A stretch of DNA of 64,000 nt from Streptomyces sp. NBC_00464 (GTDB lineage Bacteria > Actinomycetota > Actinomycetes > Streptomycetales > Streptomycetaceae): NCBI RefSeq assembly GCF_036013915.1, contig NZ_CP107899.1:3906001-3970000 (forward strand), written 5' to 3'. The notes beneath the pieces are model-generated. The model searched no databases and was not told the DNA's origin. It was given only the letters and a program-made list of their open reading frames with translations. The translations under genes were made by a program, and so were the position numbers. Positions 35,566-44,110 of this stretch are shown here, one piece after another; positions within the stretch are counted from its first letter, which is position 1, and the number at the start of each line of letters is the position of its first letter.

Positions 35566-36219
35566 TCAGTCCAGGCGGAGATCGGCCAGCTGCCGCTCGA
35601 AGGGGACCACCTCGTCGTCCAGGCCGAGGGACCTGGAGGCCCCGGAGACCGCCCGGCCGCCCGTGATCGCCTGCGCCAGCTCGCCGCCCGCACGCCGGAT
35701 CCGGGCCGGCAGGCCGTCGGTGTACTCGTCGCCCGACGAACCCCAGTCCTCCGACGCCGCGTACACCGATGTCGGCAGGGTGACGGCCCGCAGATAGGCG
35801 AAGAGCGGGCGCATCGCGTGCTCCAGCACCAGCGAGTGCCGGGCGGTGCCGCCGGTCGCCGCGACGACGACGGGCTTGCCGGTCAGCGCCGTGTTCTCGA
35901 CCAGGTCGAAGAACGACTTGAACAGGCCGCTGTACGAGGCGGTGAAGACGGGGGTGACGGCGATCAGTCCGTCGGCCCCCGTCACCGCGCCGATGGCCTC
36001 CTCCAGCCCGGCCGACGGGAATCCGGACACCAGGTTGCCCGCGATGTCGACGGCCAGGTCGCGCAGTTCGATCACCCGGACCTCGACCGGGCGGTCCTGC
36101 TCGGTCTCCAGCCGTTCCCGGGTGGCCGCGGCCAGCCGGTCGGCCAGCAGCCTGGTCGACGAGGGGCTGCTCAGCCCGGCCGAGACGGCGACGATCCTCA
36201 GCGGTTCGGTGGCGAACAC
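35566..36219 (-). CDS. NADPH-dependent FMN reductase
   Basis: 217 residues, GTG start, 4 bases downstream of the LLM oxidoreductase stop. Flavodoxin-like fold with VAVSAGLSSPSSTRLLAD (FMN phosphate loop), TPVFTASYSGLFKSFFDL and AATGGTARHSLVLE, the signature of the CE1759/MsuE-type reductases. It should supply FMNH2 to the LLM monooxygenase encoded just upstream, making a two-component flavin monooxygenase. Confidence 0.88.
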   Translation of the reverse strand: MFATEPLRIVAVSAGLSSPSSTRLLADRLAAATRERLETEQDRPVEVRVIELRDLAVDIAGNLVSGFPSAGLEEAIGAVTGADGLIAVTPVFTASYSGLFKSFFDLVENTALTGKPVVVAATGGTARHSLVLEHAMRPLFAYLRAVTLPTSVYAASEDWGSSGDEYTDGLPARIRRAGGELAQAITGGRAVSGASRSLGLDDEVVPFERQLADLRLD

Positions 36220-36223
36220 GGTG

Positions 36224-37315
36224 TCAGCTCTCCTTCGCGACAGTGGTGGCGGCGGTGACGGCCGGGTGCAGGGGTGCGGACTCGGGCACCCCGGCGGGCC
36301 GCAGCCGGGCGAACTCCTTGCGCAGCACGGGGACGACCTCCTCGCCGAGGATGTCGAGCTGCTCCAGGACCGTCTTGAGCGGCAGTCCCGCGTGGTCCAT
36401 CAGGAACAGCTGGCGCTGGTAGTCGCCCACGGCGTCCCGGAAGGACAGCGTCCGCTCGATGACCTCCTGCGGGGAGCCGACGGTCAGCGGCGTCTGCTGG
36501 GTGAAGTCCTCCATCGAGGGCCCGTGCCCGTAGACCGGCGCGTTGTCGAAGTACGGACGGAACTCCCGTACCGCGTCCTGCGAGTTCTTCCGCATGAACA
36601 CCTGGCCGCCGAGACCCACGATGGCCTGCTCGGCGGTGCCGTGGCCGTAGTGGGCGTAGCGCTGCCGGTAGAGGTTCACCATCTTCTTCGTGTGCTCGAT
36701 GGGCCAGAAGATGTTGTTGTGGAAGAAGCCGTCGCCGTAGTACGCGGCCTGCTCGGCGATCTCCGGGGAGCGGATGGACCCGTGCCAGACGAAGGGCGGT
36801 ACGCCGTCCAGCGGGCGCGGGGTCGCGGTGAAGGACTGCAGCGGCGTACGGAACTTCCCCTCCCAGTCCACGACGTCCTCGCGCCACAGCCGGTGCAGCA
36901 GGGCGTAGTTCTCGATGGCGAGCGGGATGCCCTGGCGGATGTCCTTGCCGAACCAGGGGTAGACCGGGCCGGTGTTGCCGCGGCCCATCATCAGGTCGAC
37001 GCGGCCGTCGGCGAGGTGCTGGAGCGTGGCGTAGTCCTCGGCGATCTTCACCGGGTCGTTGGTGGTGATCAGGGTCGTCGACGTGGACAGGATGATGCGC
37101 TCGGTGCGGGCGGCGATGTAGCCGAGGGTGGTCGTCGGGGAGGACGGGACGAACGGCGGGTTGTGGTGCTCGCCGGTCGCGAACACGTCGAGGCCGACCT
37201 CCTCGGCCTTCCGCGCGATGGCGACGGTGGCCTTGATCCGCTCGTGCTCGCTCGGCGTCGTGCCGGTCGTCGGGTCGGTGGTGAGGTCCCCGACGGTGAA
37301 GATCCCGAACTGCAT
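36224..37315 (-). CDS. LLM-class flavin-dependent oxidoreductase (monooxygenase)
   Basis: 363 residues of a bacterial-luciferase-like TIM barrel: FATGEHHNPPF near 45-55, SSTTLITTNDPVKIAEDYATL (in parts) and LMMGRGNTGPVYPWFG near 108-123. It is of the CE1758 type that is paired with CE1759 FMN reductase. Reaction: oxygenation of an unknown organic (often organosulfur or xenobiotic) with FMNH2. Coupled to the downstream reductase. The 5' region has AT-rich TTGAAC repeats (37370-37390). Confidence 0.88.
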   Translation of the reverse strand: MQFGIFTVGDLTTDPTTGTTPSEHERIKATVAIARKAEEVGLDVFATGEHHNPPFVPSSPTTTLGYIAARTERIILSTSTTLITTNDPVKIAEDYATLQHLADGRVDLMMGRGNTGPVYPWFGKDIRQGIPLAIENYALLHRLWREDVVDWEGKFRTPLQSFTATPRPLDGVPPFVWHGSIRSPEIAEQAAYYGDGFFHNNIFWPIEHTKKMVNLYRQRYAHYGHGTAEQAIVGLGGQVFMRKNSQDAVREFRPYFDNAPVYGHGPSMEDFTQQTPLTVGSPQEVIERTLSFRDAVGDYQRQLFLMDHAGLPLKTVLEQLDILGEEVVPVLRKEFARLRPAGVPESAPLHPAVTAATTVAKES

Positions 37316-37365
37316 GGCGCCCGCCTCCAGGTGATCGCTTCAGGTGCTGCTTCAGATATCGCAGG

Positions 37366-37392
37366 TGGTTGAACATTGAACTAACTGAACAC
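37366..37392. promoter_or_regulatory. AT-rich TTGAAC/CTGAAC repeat region
   Basis: GGTTGAACATTGAAC followed by TAACTGAAC gives three copies of a TGAAC element about 55-75 bases upstream of the LLM oxidoreductase ATG. Possible operator/promoter of the flavin pair. Confidence 0.3.
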
Positions 37393-37418
37393 ACCCTACA
37401 ACGGAGCACCCCGTCTCC

Positions 37419-39113
37419 CTATTCCTTCGCCGCCGCACCCTTCCCGCGCTGCTCCTCCACCCACCGCGTGGCCCGGTCGATCGCCTCGTGCTGGGCCCCG
37501 AAGACCTCCTCGCGGGCGGGCACCACCCGGTCGCCGCCGAGCTCCGCGGTGAGACCGGTGCGGTGCAGCACCGCCAGCAGCCTCGGCTGGACCCCGGCCA
37601 GATAGAGCCGGCCGCCGTGCGCGTCCAGCTCCGCCGCGTACCGGCTGAGCAGCTTGACCACCGCGGAGGAGGGGACCTCGGGTGTGGTGCGCAGCGCCAG
37701 CACCAGGGCCGAGCCGCGCGCCTGCGAGACGTCGGGCCACTGGGCGTCGATCCGGGGCGCCTCGGCGAACAGACTGGTTCCGGCATAGAAGAGGACGGCC
37801 ACCTCGCCGGGCCCGATCCGCTCCGGCGGCTCGGTGAACCGCCAGCTCCCGGGGTCGGCGCCGCGTTCGAGCCCGCGCAGTCCGCTCTGCCGGGCCGCCT
37901 GGACGCAGTACAGCAGCAGCGAGAGCAGCGCCCCGATCACGATGGCCTGCTGGAGGGGCAGCTGGGTGGTGGCGACGAAGGTGACGAGCATCGCGGCGGC
38001 GGACAGCCAGGACGTGCGCAGCACCAGCAGGATGTCCTTGCGGCGCCCCCAGATCAGCTCGCAGCCGATCACGATGATCAGTCCGCCGATGACCGGCATC
38101 GGGATCTGCTCGGCCAGCGAGCCGAGCGTCAGGATCAGCAGCCCCAGCCACAACCCGGCGAAGATGCCCGTCCACCGGGTGCGCGCGCCCGCGCTGACGG
38201 CGATCCCGGTCCGGGACATGGAACCGCCGGCCGGCAGCGCGCCGAACAGCCCGCCGCCGATGTTGCCGATCCCCTGGGCGACGAAGTCGCCGTCGACGGA
38301 GGACTTGGAGCCGTCGGGGTTGCGGACGGTCGGGCCGATCGACGCCGCCTGGGCCAGCGCGACCATCGCGACGGCGAAGGCGCCGGGCAGCAGTGAACCG
38401 ACGGCGGTCAGGTCCGGGGCGGTGAAGTGCGGCAGCGCCGCCGGGATGTGTGCGATGTCCCGGGCCAGCTCCACGTCGACGCCCAGCAGCCCGACACCCA
38501 GGCTGACGGCGACCAGGGCGACCAGGATCGACACCGGTTCCAGCCGCTTGACCAGCCGGACGAGTGCCCACACGGCGACCGTGGTGAGCGCGGTCAGGGC
38601 GGTCGCGAGCTTCCAGTCGCCGATGTGGACCACCCAGCTCACCAGCTGGGCGAGGCGGTTGTGGCCGTCGGGTTTGTATCCGGTGGCATCGTCGAACGAG
38701 CCGGTGATGATCTGGAGGGCGATCCCGGTCGAGAACCCGGTCATCACGGCGTTGGAGACGAAACTCATCACCGCGCCGAGCTTCAGCAGACCGAGCACCA
38801 CCATGATCAGCCCGGCGAGCACGGCGACCGTGGCGATGTTCCCCGCGTCCTGGGGGTCCAGATGCGCCCCGGACAGCACGCTCTGCGAGGTCAGGGCGAT
38901 GGCGGAGGTGAGGGTCGTGACCATCAGGACCGTACGGGCGAAGAACGATCCCAGGATGGTGGGGACGACGCCCGCGTAGATGCCCGTGACCGGATTGAAG
39001 CCGCCGATCGACGCGTAGGCCATGCCCTCGGGGAGGGAGAAGAGACCGGTCACCAGACCGGCCGACACATCGGAAGGTGTCGGCCGGCCCAGCTTCGGCT
39101 TCTTGACGCGCAA
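37419..39113 (-). CDS. SulP-family sulfate permease with STAS domain
   Basis: 564 residues from a TTG at 39113, 8 bases after the alkylsulfatase stop; a longer upstream frame is only a shadow of the sulfatase gene. The N terminus has the SulP signature DVSAGLVTGLFSLPEGMAYAS (in parts, about 16-36), ten or more TM helices up to about 400, then a cytoplasmic STAS domain (about 440-555). Predicted anion (sulfate or related) uptake. Tandem position after an alkylsulfatase suggests it takes up sulfate that the enzyme releases. The weak ribosome site fits translational coupling. Confidence 0.85.
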   Translation of the reverse strand: MRVKKPKLGRPTPSDVSAGLVTGLFSLPEGMAYASIGGFNPVTGIYAGVVPTILGSFFARTVLMVTTLTSAIALTSQSVLSGAHLDPQDAGNIATVAVLAGLIMVVLGLLKLGAVMSFVSNAVMTGFSTGIALQIITGSFDDATGYKPDGHNRLAQLVSWVVHIGDWKLATALTALTTVAVWALVRLVKRLEPVSILVALVAVSLGVGLLGVDVELARDIAHIPAALPHFTAPDLTAVGSLLPGAFAVAMVALAQAASIGPTVRNPDGSKSSVDGDFVAQGIGNIGGGLFGALPAGGSMSRTGIAVSAGARTRWTGIFAGLWLGLLILTLGSLAEQIPMPVIGGLIIVIGCELIWGRRKDILLVLRTSWLSAAAMLVTFVATTQLPLQQAIVIGALLSLLLYCVQAARQSGLRGLERGADPGSWRFTEPPERIGPGEVAVLFYAGTSLFAEAPRIDAQWPDVSQARGSALVLALRTTPEVPSSAVVKLLSRYAAELDAHGGRLYLAGVQPRLLAVLHRTGLTAELGGDRVVPAREEVFGAQHEAIDRATRWVEEQRGKGAAAKE

Positions 39114-39121
39114 GGCGGTGC

Positions 39122-40945
39122 CTACGGGGTGACGATCGGGAACGAGGTGTCGGCCTCGGCCAGCAGCGAGAACAGCGTGGCGAGCACCTGCGGATCGCCC
39201 TTCGTGCCGACGCCGTCGAGCCCGCGCCCGGCGAACACGCCGAGCAGCTGCGGCTTGGTCAGCGTGAGGGTGAGGCCGGCCGGGGTCCGGGGCGGGGAGG
39301 CGTCCGTGGTGGCGCGCCGGGTCAGGGCCCCGTTGTGCAGGGTGAGGCGGTGGCGGCTGCGCTCGTCGGTCAGGTCCAGGTCGATGACCAGGTCCTTGTC
39401 CCAGGCGCGCGGCCCGTCGACCCGGACGGCGATCGAGTCGACGAGCTGCTCGACGGTGAGGGCCATCGCCACCTCGGGGTTGGCGGGGTCCAGGAGGTTG
39501 GTGTCCGGGCCGTTCTCCAGCTCCATCGCGCCCATCAGGTAGAAGTTGCGCCAGGTGCCGTTCTCCGAGCCGTGCCCGAGCCTGCGGTAGACGGCCGCCA
39601 GATCGGAGCGGGCCTGCCGGTCGGAGGCGTCGGCGAAGACCACGTGGTTCAGGAGCGTCGCCGCGAACCGCAGATCGCCCTGTTCCGCGTACTTCGCGGC
39701 CTTGCCGACCACCTCGTCGGCGCCGCCCATGCACTCCACGTACCGGGTCGCCGCCGCGACCGGCGGGTGCTCCCAGAGGTGGGCCGGGTTGCCGTCGAAC
39801 CAGCCGAGGTAGCGCTGGTAGATCGCCTTCACGTTGTGGCTGAGCGAGCCGTAGTAACCGCGTGCGTGCCAGGAGTTCTCCAGCGCGGGCGGCAGCTTGA
39901 TCTCCTCCGCGATCTCGGGACCCGTCAGACCGGCGTTGAGCAGCCGCAGCGTCTGGTCGTGCATGTAGGCGTAGAGATCGCGCTGGACGGCCAGGAACTC
40001 CACCACGTTCTCGGCGCCCCAGGTAGGCCAGTGGTGCGAGGCGAAGGCGACGTCCATCGTGTCGCCGAAGAGCTCGATCGCCTCGTCCAGGTAGTGCGAC
40101 CAGATCCGCGAGTCGCGGACGACCGCGCCGCGCAGCGTCAGGATGTTGTGCATGTTGTGGGTGGCGTTCTCGGCCAGGCACAGCGCGCGGCGGTCCGGGA
40201 AGAGGAAGTTCATCTCGGCCGGGGCCTCGGTGCCGGGCGTGATCTGGAAGACGATCCGTACGCCGTCGACCGTCTCCTCCTGGCCCGTACGGGTGATGTC
40301 CACGGTCGGCGGGATCAGCGTGATCGTCCCGGTGGAGGTGGTCATGCCGAGCCCGGCGCCGAGCTGCCCGTCCGGCGCCTTGTCGATCCGGTCGCCGTAC
40401 ATGTACACCGCACGCCGGGTCATGGCGTTTCCGGCGTACACGTTCTCGCTGACCGCGTGCTCCAGGAACCCGACGGGCGCCAGGATCGGCACCCCGTCCT
40501 CCTCGCCCTCGGCCAGCACCCCGCGCGAGCCGCCGAAGTGGTCGGCGTGCGAGTGCGTGTAGATCAGCCCGGTGACGCGGCGGTCCCCGCGTTCGCGCCG
40601 GTACAGGGCGAGTGCCGCGGCGGCGGTCTCGGCGGACAGCAGCGGATCGATGACGATCACACCGGTGTCCCCCTCCACCAGCGTCATGTTCGACAGATCG
40701 AGCCCGCGCACCTGGTAGATGCCCTCGGCCACCTCGTACAGCCCTTGACGGGAACAGAGTTGGGCCTGCCGCCAGAGGCTGGGGTGCGCGGTGTCCGGGC
40801 AGTCGCCGTCCAGGAACGCGTACGCGTCGTTGTCCCAGACGACGCGGCCGTCGTCGCTCTTCACCACAGCGGGCTGGAGCGCGGCGACGAAGCCGCGGTC
40901 GGCGTTCTCGAAATCGGTCGTGTCCTGGAACGGAAGGTCGCTCAT
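39122..40945 (-). CDS. alkyl/aryl sulfatase, SdsA1-type metallo-beta-lactamase fold
   Basis: 607 residues. MBL motif THSHADHFGG (130-139) and downstream acids and histidines (AENATHNMHN near 258-267) form the dinuclear zinc site; LDPL, the alkylsulfatase dimerisation region and a C-terminal SCP2-like domain (about 490-600) complete the SdsA1 architecture. These enzymes cleave primary alkyl sulfates (such as SDS) to alcohol and sulfate. No signal peptide, so cytoplasmic. Upstream lies an AT-rich promoter with a short palindrome. Confidence 0.9.
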   Translation of the reverse strand: MSDLPFQDTTDFENADRGFVAALQPAVVKSDDGRVVWDNDAYAFLDGDCPDTAHPSLWRQAQLCSRQGLYEVAEGIYQVRGLDLSNMTLVEGDTGVIVIDPLLSAETAAAALALYRRERGDRRVTGLIYTHSHADHFGGSRGVLAEGEEDGVPILAPVGFLEHAVSENVYAGNAMTRRAVYMYGDRIDKAPDGQLGAGLGMTTSTGTITLIPPTVDITRTGQEETVDGVRIVFQITPGTEAPAEMNFLFPDRRALCLAENATHNMHNILTLRGAVVRDSRIWSHYLDEAIELFGDTMDVAFASHHWPTWGAENVVEFLAVQRDLYAYMHDQTLRLLNAGLTGPEIAEEIKLPPALENSWHARGYYGSLSHNVKAIYQRYLGWFDGNPAHLWEHPPVAAATRYVECMGGADEVVGKAAKYAEQGDLRFAATLLNHVVFADASDRQARSDLAAVYRRLGHGSENGTWRNFYLMGAMELENGPDTNLLDPANPEVAMALTVEQLVDSIAVRVDGPRAWDKDLVIDLDLTDERSRHRLTLHNGALTRRATTDASPPRTPAGLTLTLTKPQLLGVFAGRGLDGVGTKGDPQVLATLFSLLAEADTSFPIVTP

Positions 40946-40958
40946 GACAACTCAGTAG

Positions 40959-40985
40959 AACCCAGTCGGGTTATTTATGCACTTC
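40959..40985 (-). promoter_or_regulatory. alkylsulfatase promoter/operator region
   Basis: AACCC-AGTC-GGGTT (40959-40972) is a 5-bp-arm palindrome; on the minus strand it is preceded by CATAAATAAC (a -10-like box near 40972-40982). The stretch to 41000 is much richer in A/T than the rest of the window. Confidence 0.4.
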
Positions 40986-41376
40986 ATCCCATTTGTTGGA
41001 AATGCCGTGCCGGCCGATGCGTACGCTGAACCGGTACGGAGGCCGCCCGAGCCCCGGGCGGATGGAGGCGGACGTGAGTGGGACCGGAACGGGGAACGGC
41101 GGCGGGCCGCTGCCGGAGCACGCGGACGACCCGGAGCGCGGGGGCGGGAGCGAGAGCTGGAAGGAGCGCGGCGTCGCGCTGCGCGTCTTCGTCTACGTCT
41201 TCGCCACGCACCTGTTCGCCCCGGTCATCTTTTCCTCCTGTGTGGATACCCCGTGCTTCAGCTCGGGGAGGAAGCGCAGCCCCTGCGGAGCAGGGCTACG
41301 AGCTGGGATCCTCCGTCAGGGCGGATCCCGGTGCCGTGACCGCAGGTTTGATCTTAAGTTGCGGCACCGCTAGTTT

Positions 41377-42579
41377 GTGAGCGTGGCCACGAAGCACGTG
41401 AAGCGGGCATTCAAGTACCGCTTCTACCCGACGGATGCGCAGGCAGCGGAGCTGTCGCGCACCTTCGGATGTGTGCGGAAGGTCTACAACCTGGCGCTCG
41501 CGGCACGGTCCGAGGCGTGGACGCTCCGTCAGGAGCGGGTCAACTACAACACCACCTCCGCGATGCTCACCTCGTGGAAGAAGACCGAGGAACTGGCCTA
41601 CCTGTCCGAGGTTTCGTCTGTGCCGTTGCAGCAGACGCTGCGCCACCTGCAGGGCGCTTTCGGGAACTTCTGGCAGAAGCGGGCCAAGTACCCGGCCTTC
41701 AAGTCGAAGAAGAAGTCCCGCCGGTCCGCTGAGTACACCACCAGCGGTTTCCGCTTCCGGGACGGCAAGCTCACCCTCGCCAAGATGCGTGAACCGCTGG
41801 ACATCGTCTGGTCGCGTCCTCTTCCTGAAGGTGCGACGCCCTCCACCGTGACCGTGTCGCAGGACGCGGCCGGGCGCTGGTTCGTGTCGATGCTGTGCGA
41901 CGACATCCCCGCGCCGATGCCCGATACCACAAACGCGGTCGGGATCGATGCCGGGATCACCAGCCTGGTGACGCTTTCCACTGGAGAGAAGGTCACCAAC
42001 CCCCGGCATGAACGCAAGGACCGTGTCCGTCTCGCCAGGGCGCAGCGGGTGCTGGCGAAGAAGGCCAGGGGTGACGGGGCGAACCGGGCGAAGGCCCGCC
42101 GGAAGGTCGCGAAGGTCCATGCCCGCATTGCCGACCGCAGGCGGGATCACCTGCACAAGCTGACCACTCGTCTCGTTCGTGAAAACCAAACGATCGTGAT
42201 CGAGGATCTGACCGTACGCAACATGGTCAAGAACCATTGTCTGGCCCGCGCCGTCTCGGACGCTGCCTGGACCACGATGCGCGGCATGCTGGAGTACAAG
42301 TGCGCCTGGTACGGAAGGGACCTGGTCGCTGTCGATCGCTGGTTTCCCTCCTCCAGGCTGTGCTCGAACTGCGGCACCTTGCAGAGCAGGTTGCCGTTGA
42401 ACGTCCGTACCTGGACGTGTACGTGTGGTGTCACTCACGACCGTGACGTGAACGCCGCAAAGAACGTGCTGGCCGAGGGGCTCTCGGTGACAGTCTGTGG
42501 AGCTGGTGTAAGACCTCAACGGAGTTCTCCGGGCAGGCAGTCGGTGACGAAGCAGAAAACCCCACGGCGCGAGCCGTAG
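41377..42579 (+). CDS. tnpB: RNA-guided endonuclease TnpB
   Basis: 400 residues, GTG start (an alternative GTG is 6 bases on). RuvC-like catalytic acids are intact: D191 in VGIDAGI, E276 in IVIEDLTVRNM, and D355/D357 in HDRDVNAAKN. Zinc-ribbon cysteines are C329, C332 (CSNC) and C348, C350. N-terminal REC/WED-like region starts KRAFKYRFYPT. By family knowledge TnpB uses an omega RNA from the element's right end to cut DNA next to a short TAM. All catalytic residues present, so probably active; C-terminal tail runs into the right-end structure. Confidence 0.92.
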   Translation: MSVATKHVKRAFKYRFYPTDAQAAELSRTFGCVRKVYNLALAARSEAWTLRQERVNYNTTSAMLTSWKKTEELAYLSEVSSVPLQQTLRHLQGAFGNFWQKRAKYPAFKSKKKSRRSAEYTTSGFRFRDGKLTLAKMREPLDIVWSRPLPEGATPSTVTVSQDAAGRWFVSMLCDDIPAPMPDTTNAVGIDAGITSLVTLSTGEKVTNPRHERKDRVRLARAQRVLAKKARGDGANRAKARRKVAKVHARIADRRRDHLHKLTTRLVRENQTIVIEDLTVRNMVKNHCLARAVSDAAWTTMRGMLEYKCAWYGRDLVAVDRWFPSSRLCSNCGTLQSRLPLNVRTWTCTCGVTHDRDVNAAKNVLAEGLSVTVCGAGVRPQRSSPGRQSVTKQKTPRREP

Positions 42580-42612
42580 GAATCCCCCTCCCTTCAGGAG
42601 GGGGAGCATGTC
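42480..42612 (+). ncRNA. putative omega RNA (TnpB guide scaffold), guide from 42613 on
   Basis: In related elements the guide RNA covers the tnpB 3' end and the right-end hairpin, and the guide is the next ~16-20 bases outside the element. Here the perfect hairpin 42583-42605 and the end at GCATGTCA fit. The guide would then start at 42613, that is, in the second half of the split gene. The 5' limit is a guess. Confidence 0.4.
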
Positions 42613-42747
42613 AACTGGATTCTCTTCTGCGTGGGCGAGCACGCGAAGAAGTAGGGGAGCCGCCTGGCCTGCCGGTGGGTGGTCCGGCTCCTGGCGGGGT
42701 CGAGTCGGCGGGCGGGCGTGTTGATAGGGAGTGGGTATCATTACGTC

Positions 42748-43887
42748 ATGCTGTATGCGATGCCCTCCCTGGAATCGGCCGACCTTCATGTCCTGGAGGA
42801 GATCGACGACCTGCGCGAGCAGCTGCGGCATGCTGTGCTGCAGGCGCCGGCCAAATGGTCCCTGGATCTGCGTAAGGCCCTGACGGCCAGCGCGATCGCG
42901 GCATCGAACACGATCGAGGGCTACAGCGTCGATGTAGTGGACGTCGCCGACCTGATGGACGGCGAGCGCGAGGTCGATGCCAGTGACGAGAACAAGGCGG
43001 AGACGCTGGCCTACCAGCAGGCCATGACGTACATCCAGTCACTGCACGATGTGACCGACTTCCGGTACAGCAAGGAGCTTCTCAACAGCCTTCACTGGAT
43101 GCTCCAGGGCCACCACCATCCCCGCAGGCTCGCCGGGCAGTGGCGTCGCAACGCCATCCGCATCACCGCGCCGGGTGACGAGCTCGCGACGGACTACGAG
43201 GGCCCGGACCAGGAGCGGCTTCCCGGGCTCATGAGCGAGCTCGTGGACTGGCTCAACGAAGGCGACCAGGGCAGTCACGTCCTGCTCCGCGCCGCCATGG
43301 CCCATCTGAACCTGGTGAAGGTCCACCCGTGGTCGGACGGCAACGGCCGCATGTCCCGCTCGCTCCAGACACTGCTGATCGCCCGGGGCGGCGTCCTGGC
43401 ACCCGAGTTCTCCTCGATCGAGGAATGGCTGGGCATGCCGGGCAACACCTGGGACTACTACAAGGTGCTGCGAGAGGTCGGCGGTCCCGTCTGGTCGCCG
43501 GAGCGTGACACTCTGCCCTGGATCAGATTCAACCTCCTCGCCTACCACCAGCAGACTCAGCGGGTGCAACGCCGCGTCGACCGTTCCAACGACTGCTGGG
43601 TGCAGTTGCTGGAGGAGACCGGGGCACACGGGGTTACCGAGCGCCAGGTCACCGCGTTGCACGAGGTGGCCATGGCCGGTCGCGTACGGCGCAGCCGCTA
43701 CGAGAGGGCCGAAGCGATCAACACGCAGCAGGCCACACGGGATCTGCAGTCACTGACCAAGGCGCAGTTGCTGACGGCCGTCGGCCGGACGAAAGGGCGC
43801 CACTACGTTGCCGGGCCGAAGTTCCCGGAGCGGGTGCTGGCCACAGCGCGCCGGCCGCACACCATCACCAACCCGTACACCGCGTAG
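42748..43887 (+). CDS. Fic-domain protein, class II
   Basis: 379 residues; ATG at 42748 with a distant AGGGAGTGGG tract. The Fic active site HPWSDGNGRMSR (193-204) is complete, with catalytic His193. The inhibitory helix motif SNTIEG (53-58) lies N-terminal, which makes it class II (inhibition within the same chain). C-terminal winged-helix-like region (about 290-375). Family members AMPylate target proteins using ATP. No antitoxin gene is next to it. It directly follows the TnpB insertion, in an accessory patch between core genes. Confidence 0.88.
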   Translation: MLYAMPSLESADLHVLEEIDDLREQLRHAVLQAPAKWSLDLRKALTASAIAASNTIEGYSVDVVDVADLMDGEREVDASDENKAETLAYQQAMTYIQSLHDVTDFRYSKELLNSLHWMLQGHHHPRRLAGQWRRNAIRITAPGDELATDYEGPDQERLPGLMSELVDWLNEGDQGSHVLLRAAMAHLNLVKVHPWSDGNGRMSRSLQTLLIARGGVLAPEFSSIEEWLGMPGNTWDYYKVLREVGGPVWSPERDTLPWIRFNLLAYHQQTQRVQRRVDRSNDCWVQLLEETGAHGVTERQVTALHEVAMAGRVRRSRYERAEAINTQQATRDLQSLTKAQLLTAVGRTKGRHYVAGPKFPERVLATARRPHTITNPYTA

Positions 43888-43932
43888 CGGCAATCCCGTG
43901 CCCGCGCCCCCGTGCTCGGTTACCCTCGACCC

Positions 43933-43974
43933 ATGACCTCCGTACCGTGCCGCAACTGGTGGCGCTCCTCCTAG
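43933..43974 (+). CDS. Trp leader peptide of trpS attenuator
   Basis: A 13-residue peptide, MTSVPCRNWWRSS, with tandem Trp codons, in the 223-base gap before trpS. A terminator lies 27 bases after its stop. This is the layout of ribosome-mediated transcription attenuation: ribosome stalling at UGG UGG when Trp-tRNA is low lets transcription continue. Confidence 0.85.
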   Translation: MTSVPCRNWWRSS

Positions 43975-44001
43975 GAGCGGCCACCTCTTCAGCGCGGGAC
44001 C

Positions 44002-44030
44002 AGGGCCGTTCGTTACGGACGGCCCTTTTT
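44002..44030 (+). terminator. attenuator terminator of trpS
   Basis: 11-pair stem (44002-44012 with 44016-44026, one G-U) and a 3-base loop, followed by TTTTT (44026-44030), rare for this genome. Together with the WW leader it forms a classical attenuator. Confidence 0.88.
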
Positions 44031-44110
44031 CTCTGCCCTCTTCCGGTACGGGCTCCGAGCCCGGCGGGGGCCGTCCTCCACGCACACACCATCGCGAGGA
44101 GAGACCAGCC

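Larger units (their letters stand above)
41230..42612 (+). mobile_element. IS200/IS605-family (IS1341-like) element with tnpB only
   Basis: About 1.38 kb; the exact left edge is uncertain by some 10 bases. Left end holds an imperfect hairpin around CCCCGTGCTTCAGCTCGGGG (41250-41269). Right end holds a perfect 9-bp hairpin at 42583-42605 (loop CTTCA) followed by GCATGTCA. No tnpA (Y1 transposase) is present, so movement would need one in trans. It sits inside a small gene without an obvious target duplication, as expected for this family. Confidence 0.75.
41074..42654 (+). pseudogene. DUF6126-like small membrane protein gene split by a TnpB element
   Basis: The 5' part starts at GTG 41074 (GGAGG at 41064-41068) and encodes a charged N terminus then SWKERGVALRVFVYVFATHLFAPVI (in parts; to about 41230). 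The 3' part lies after the element: 42613-42654 reads NWILFCVGEHAKK and stop. Joined, these give one single-TM protein of the form seen in Streptomyces DUF6126 proteins (…ATHLFA…FxVGEHAK). The split is clean, which points to insertion of the element into an intact gene. Family name from memory; confidence in the split is higher than in the name. Confidence 0.65.

Noticed and set aside
39114-40181. Upstream extension of the SulP frame
   Set aside because: Shadow of the alkylsulfatase; SulP signature begins just after 39113.
42721-42741. TTGATA...TATCAT promoter for the Fic gene
   Set aside because: Spacing of about 9 bases is too short for a sigma-70 promoter.
44002-44030. T-box riboswitch for trpS
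   Set aside because: No specifier-loop or T-box antiterminator sequence seen; the WW leader peptide explains control by ribosome-mediated attenuation.
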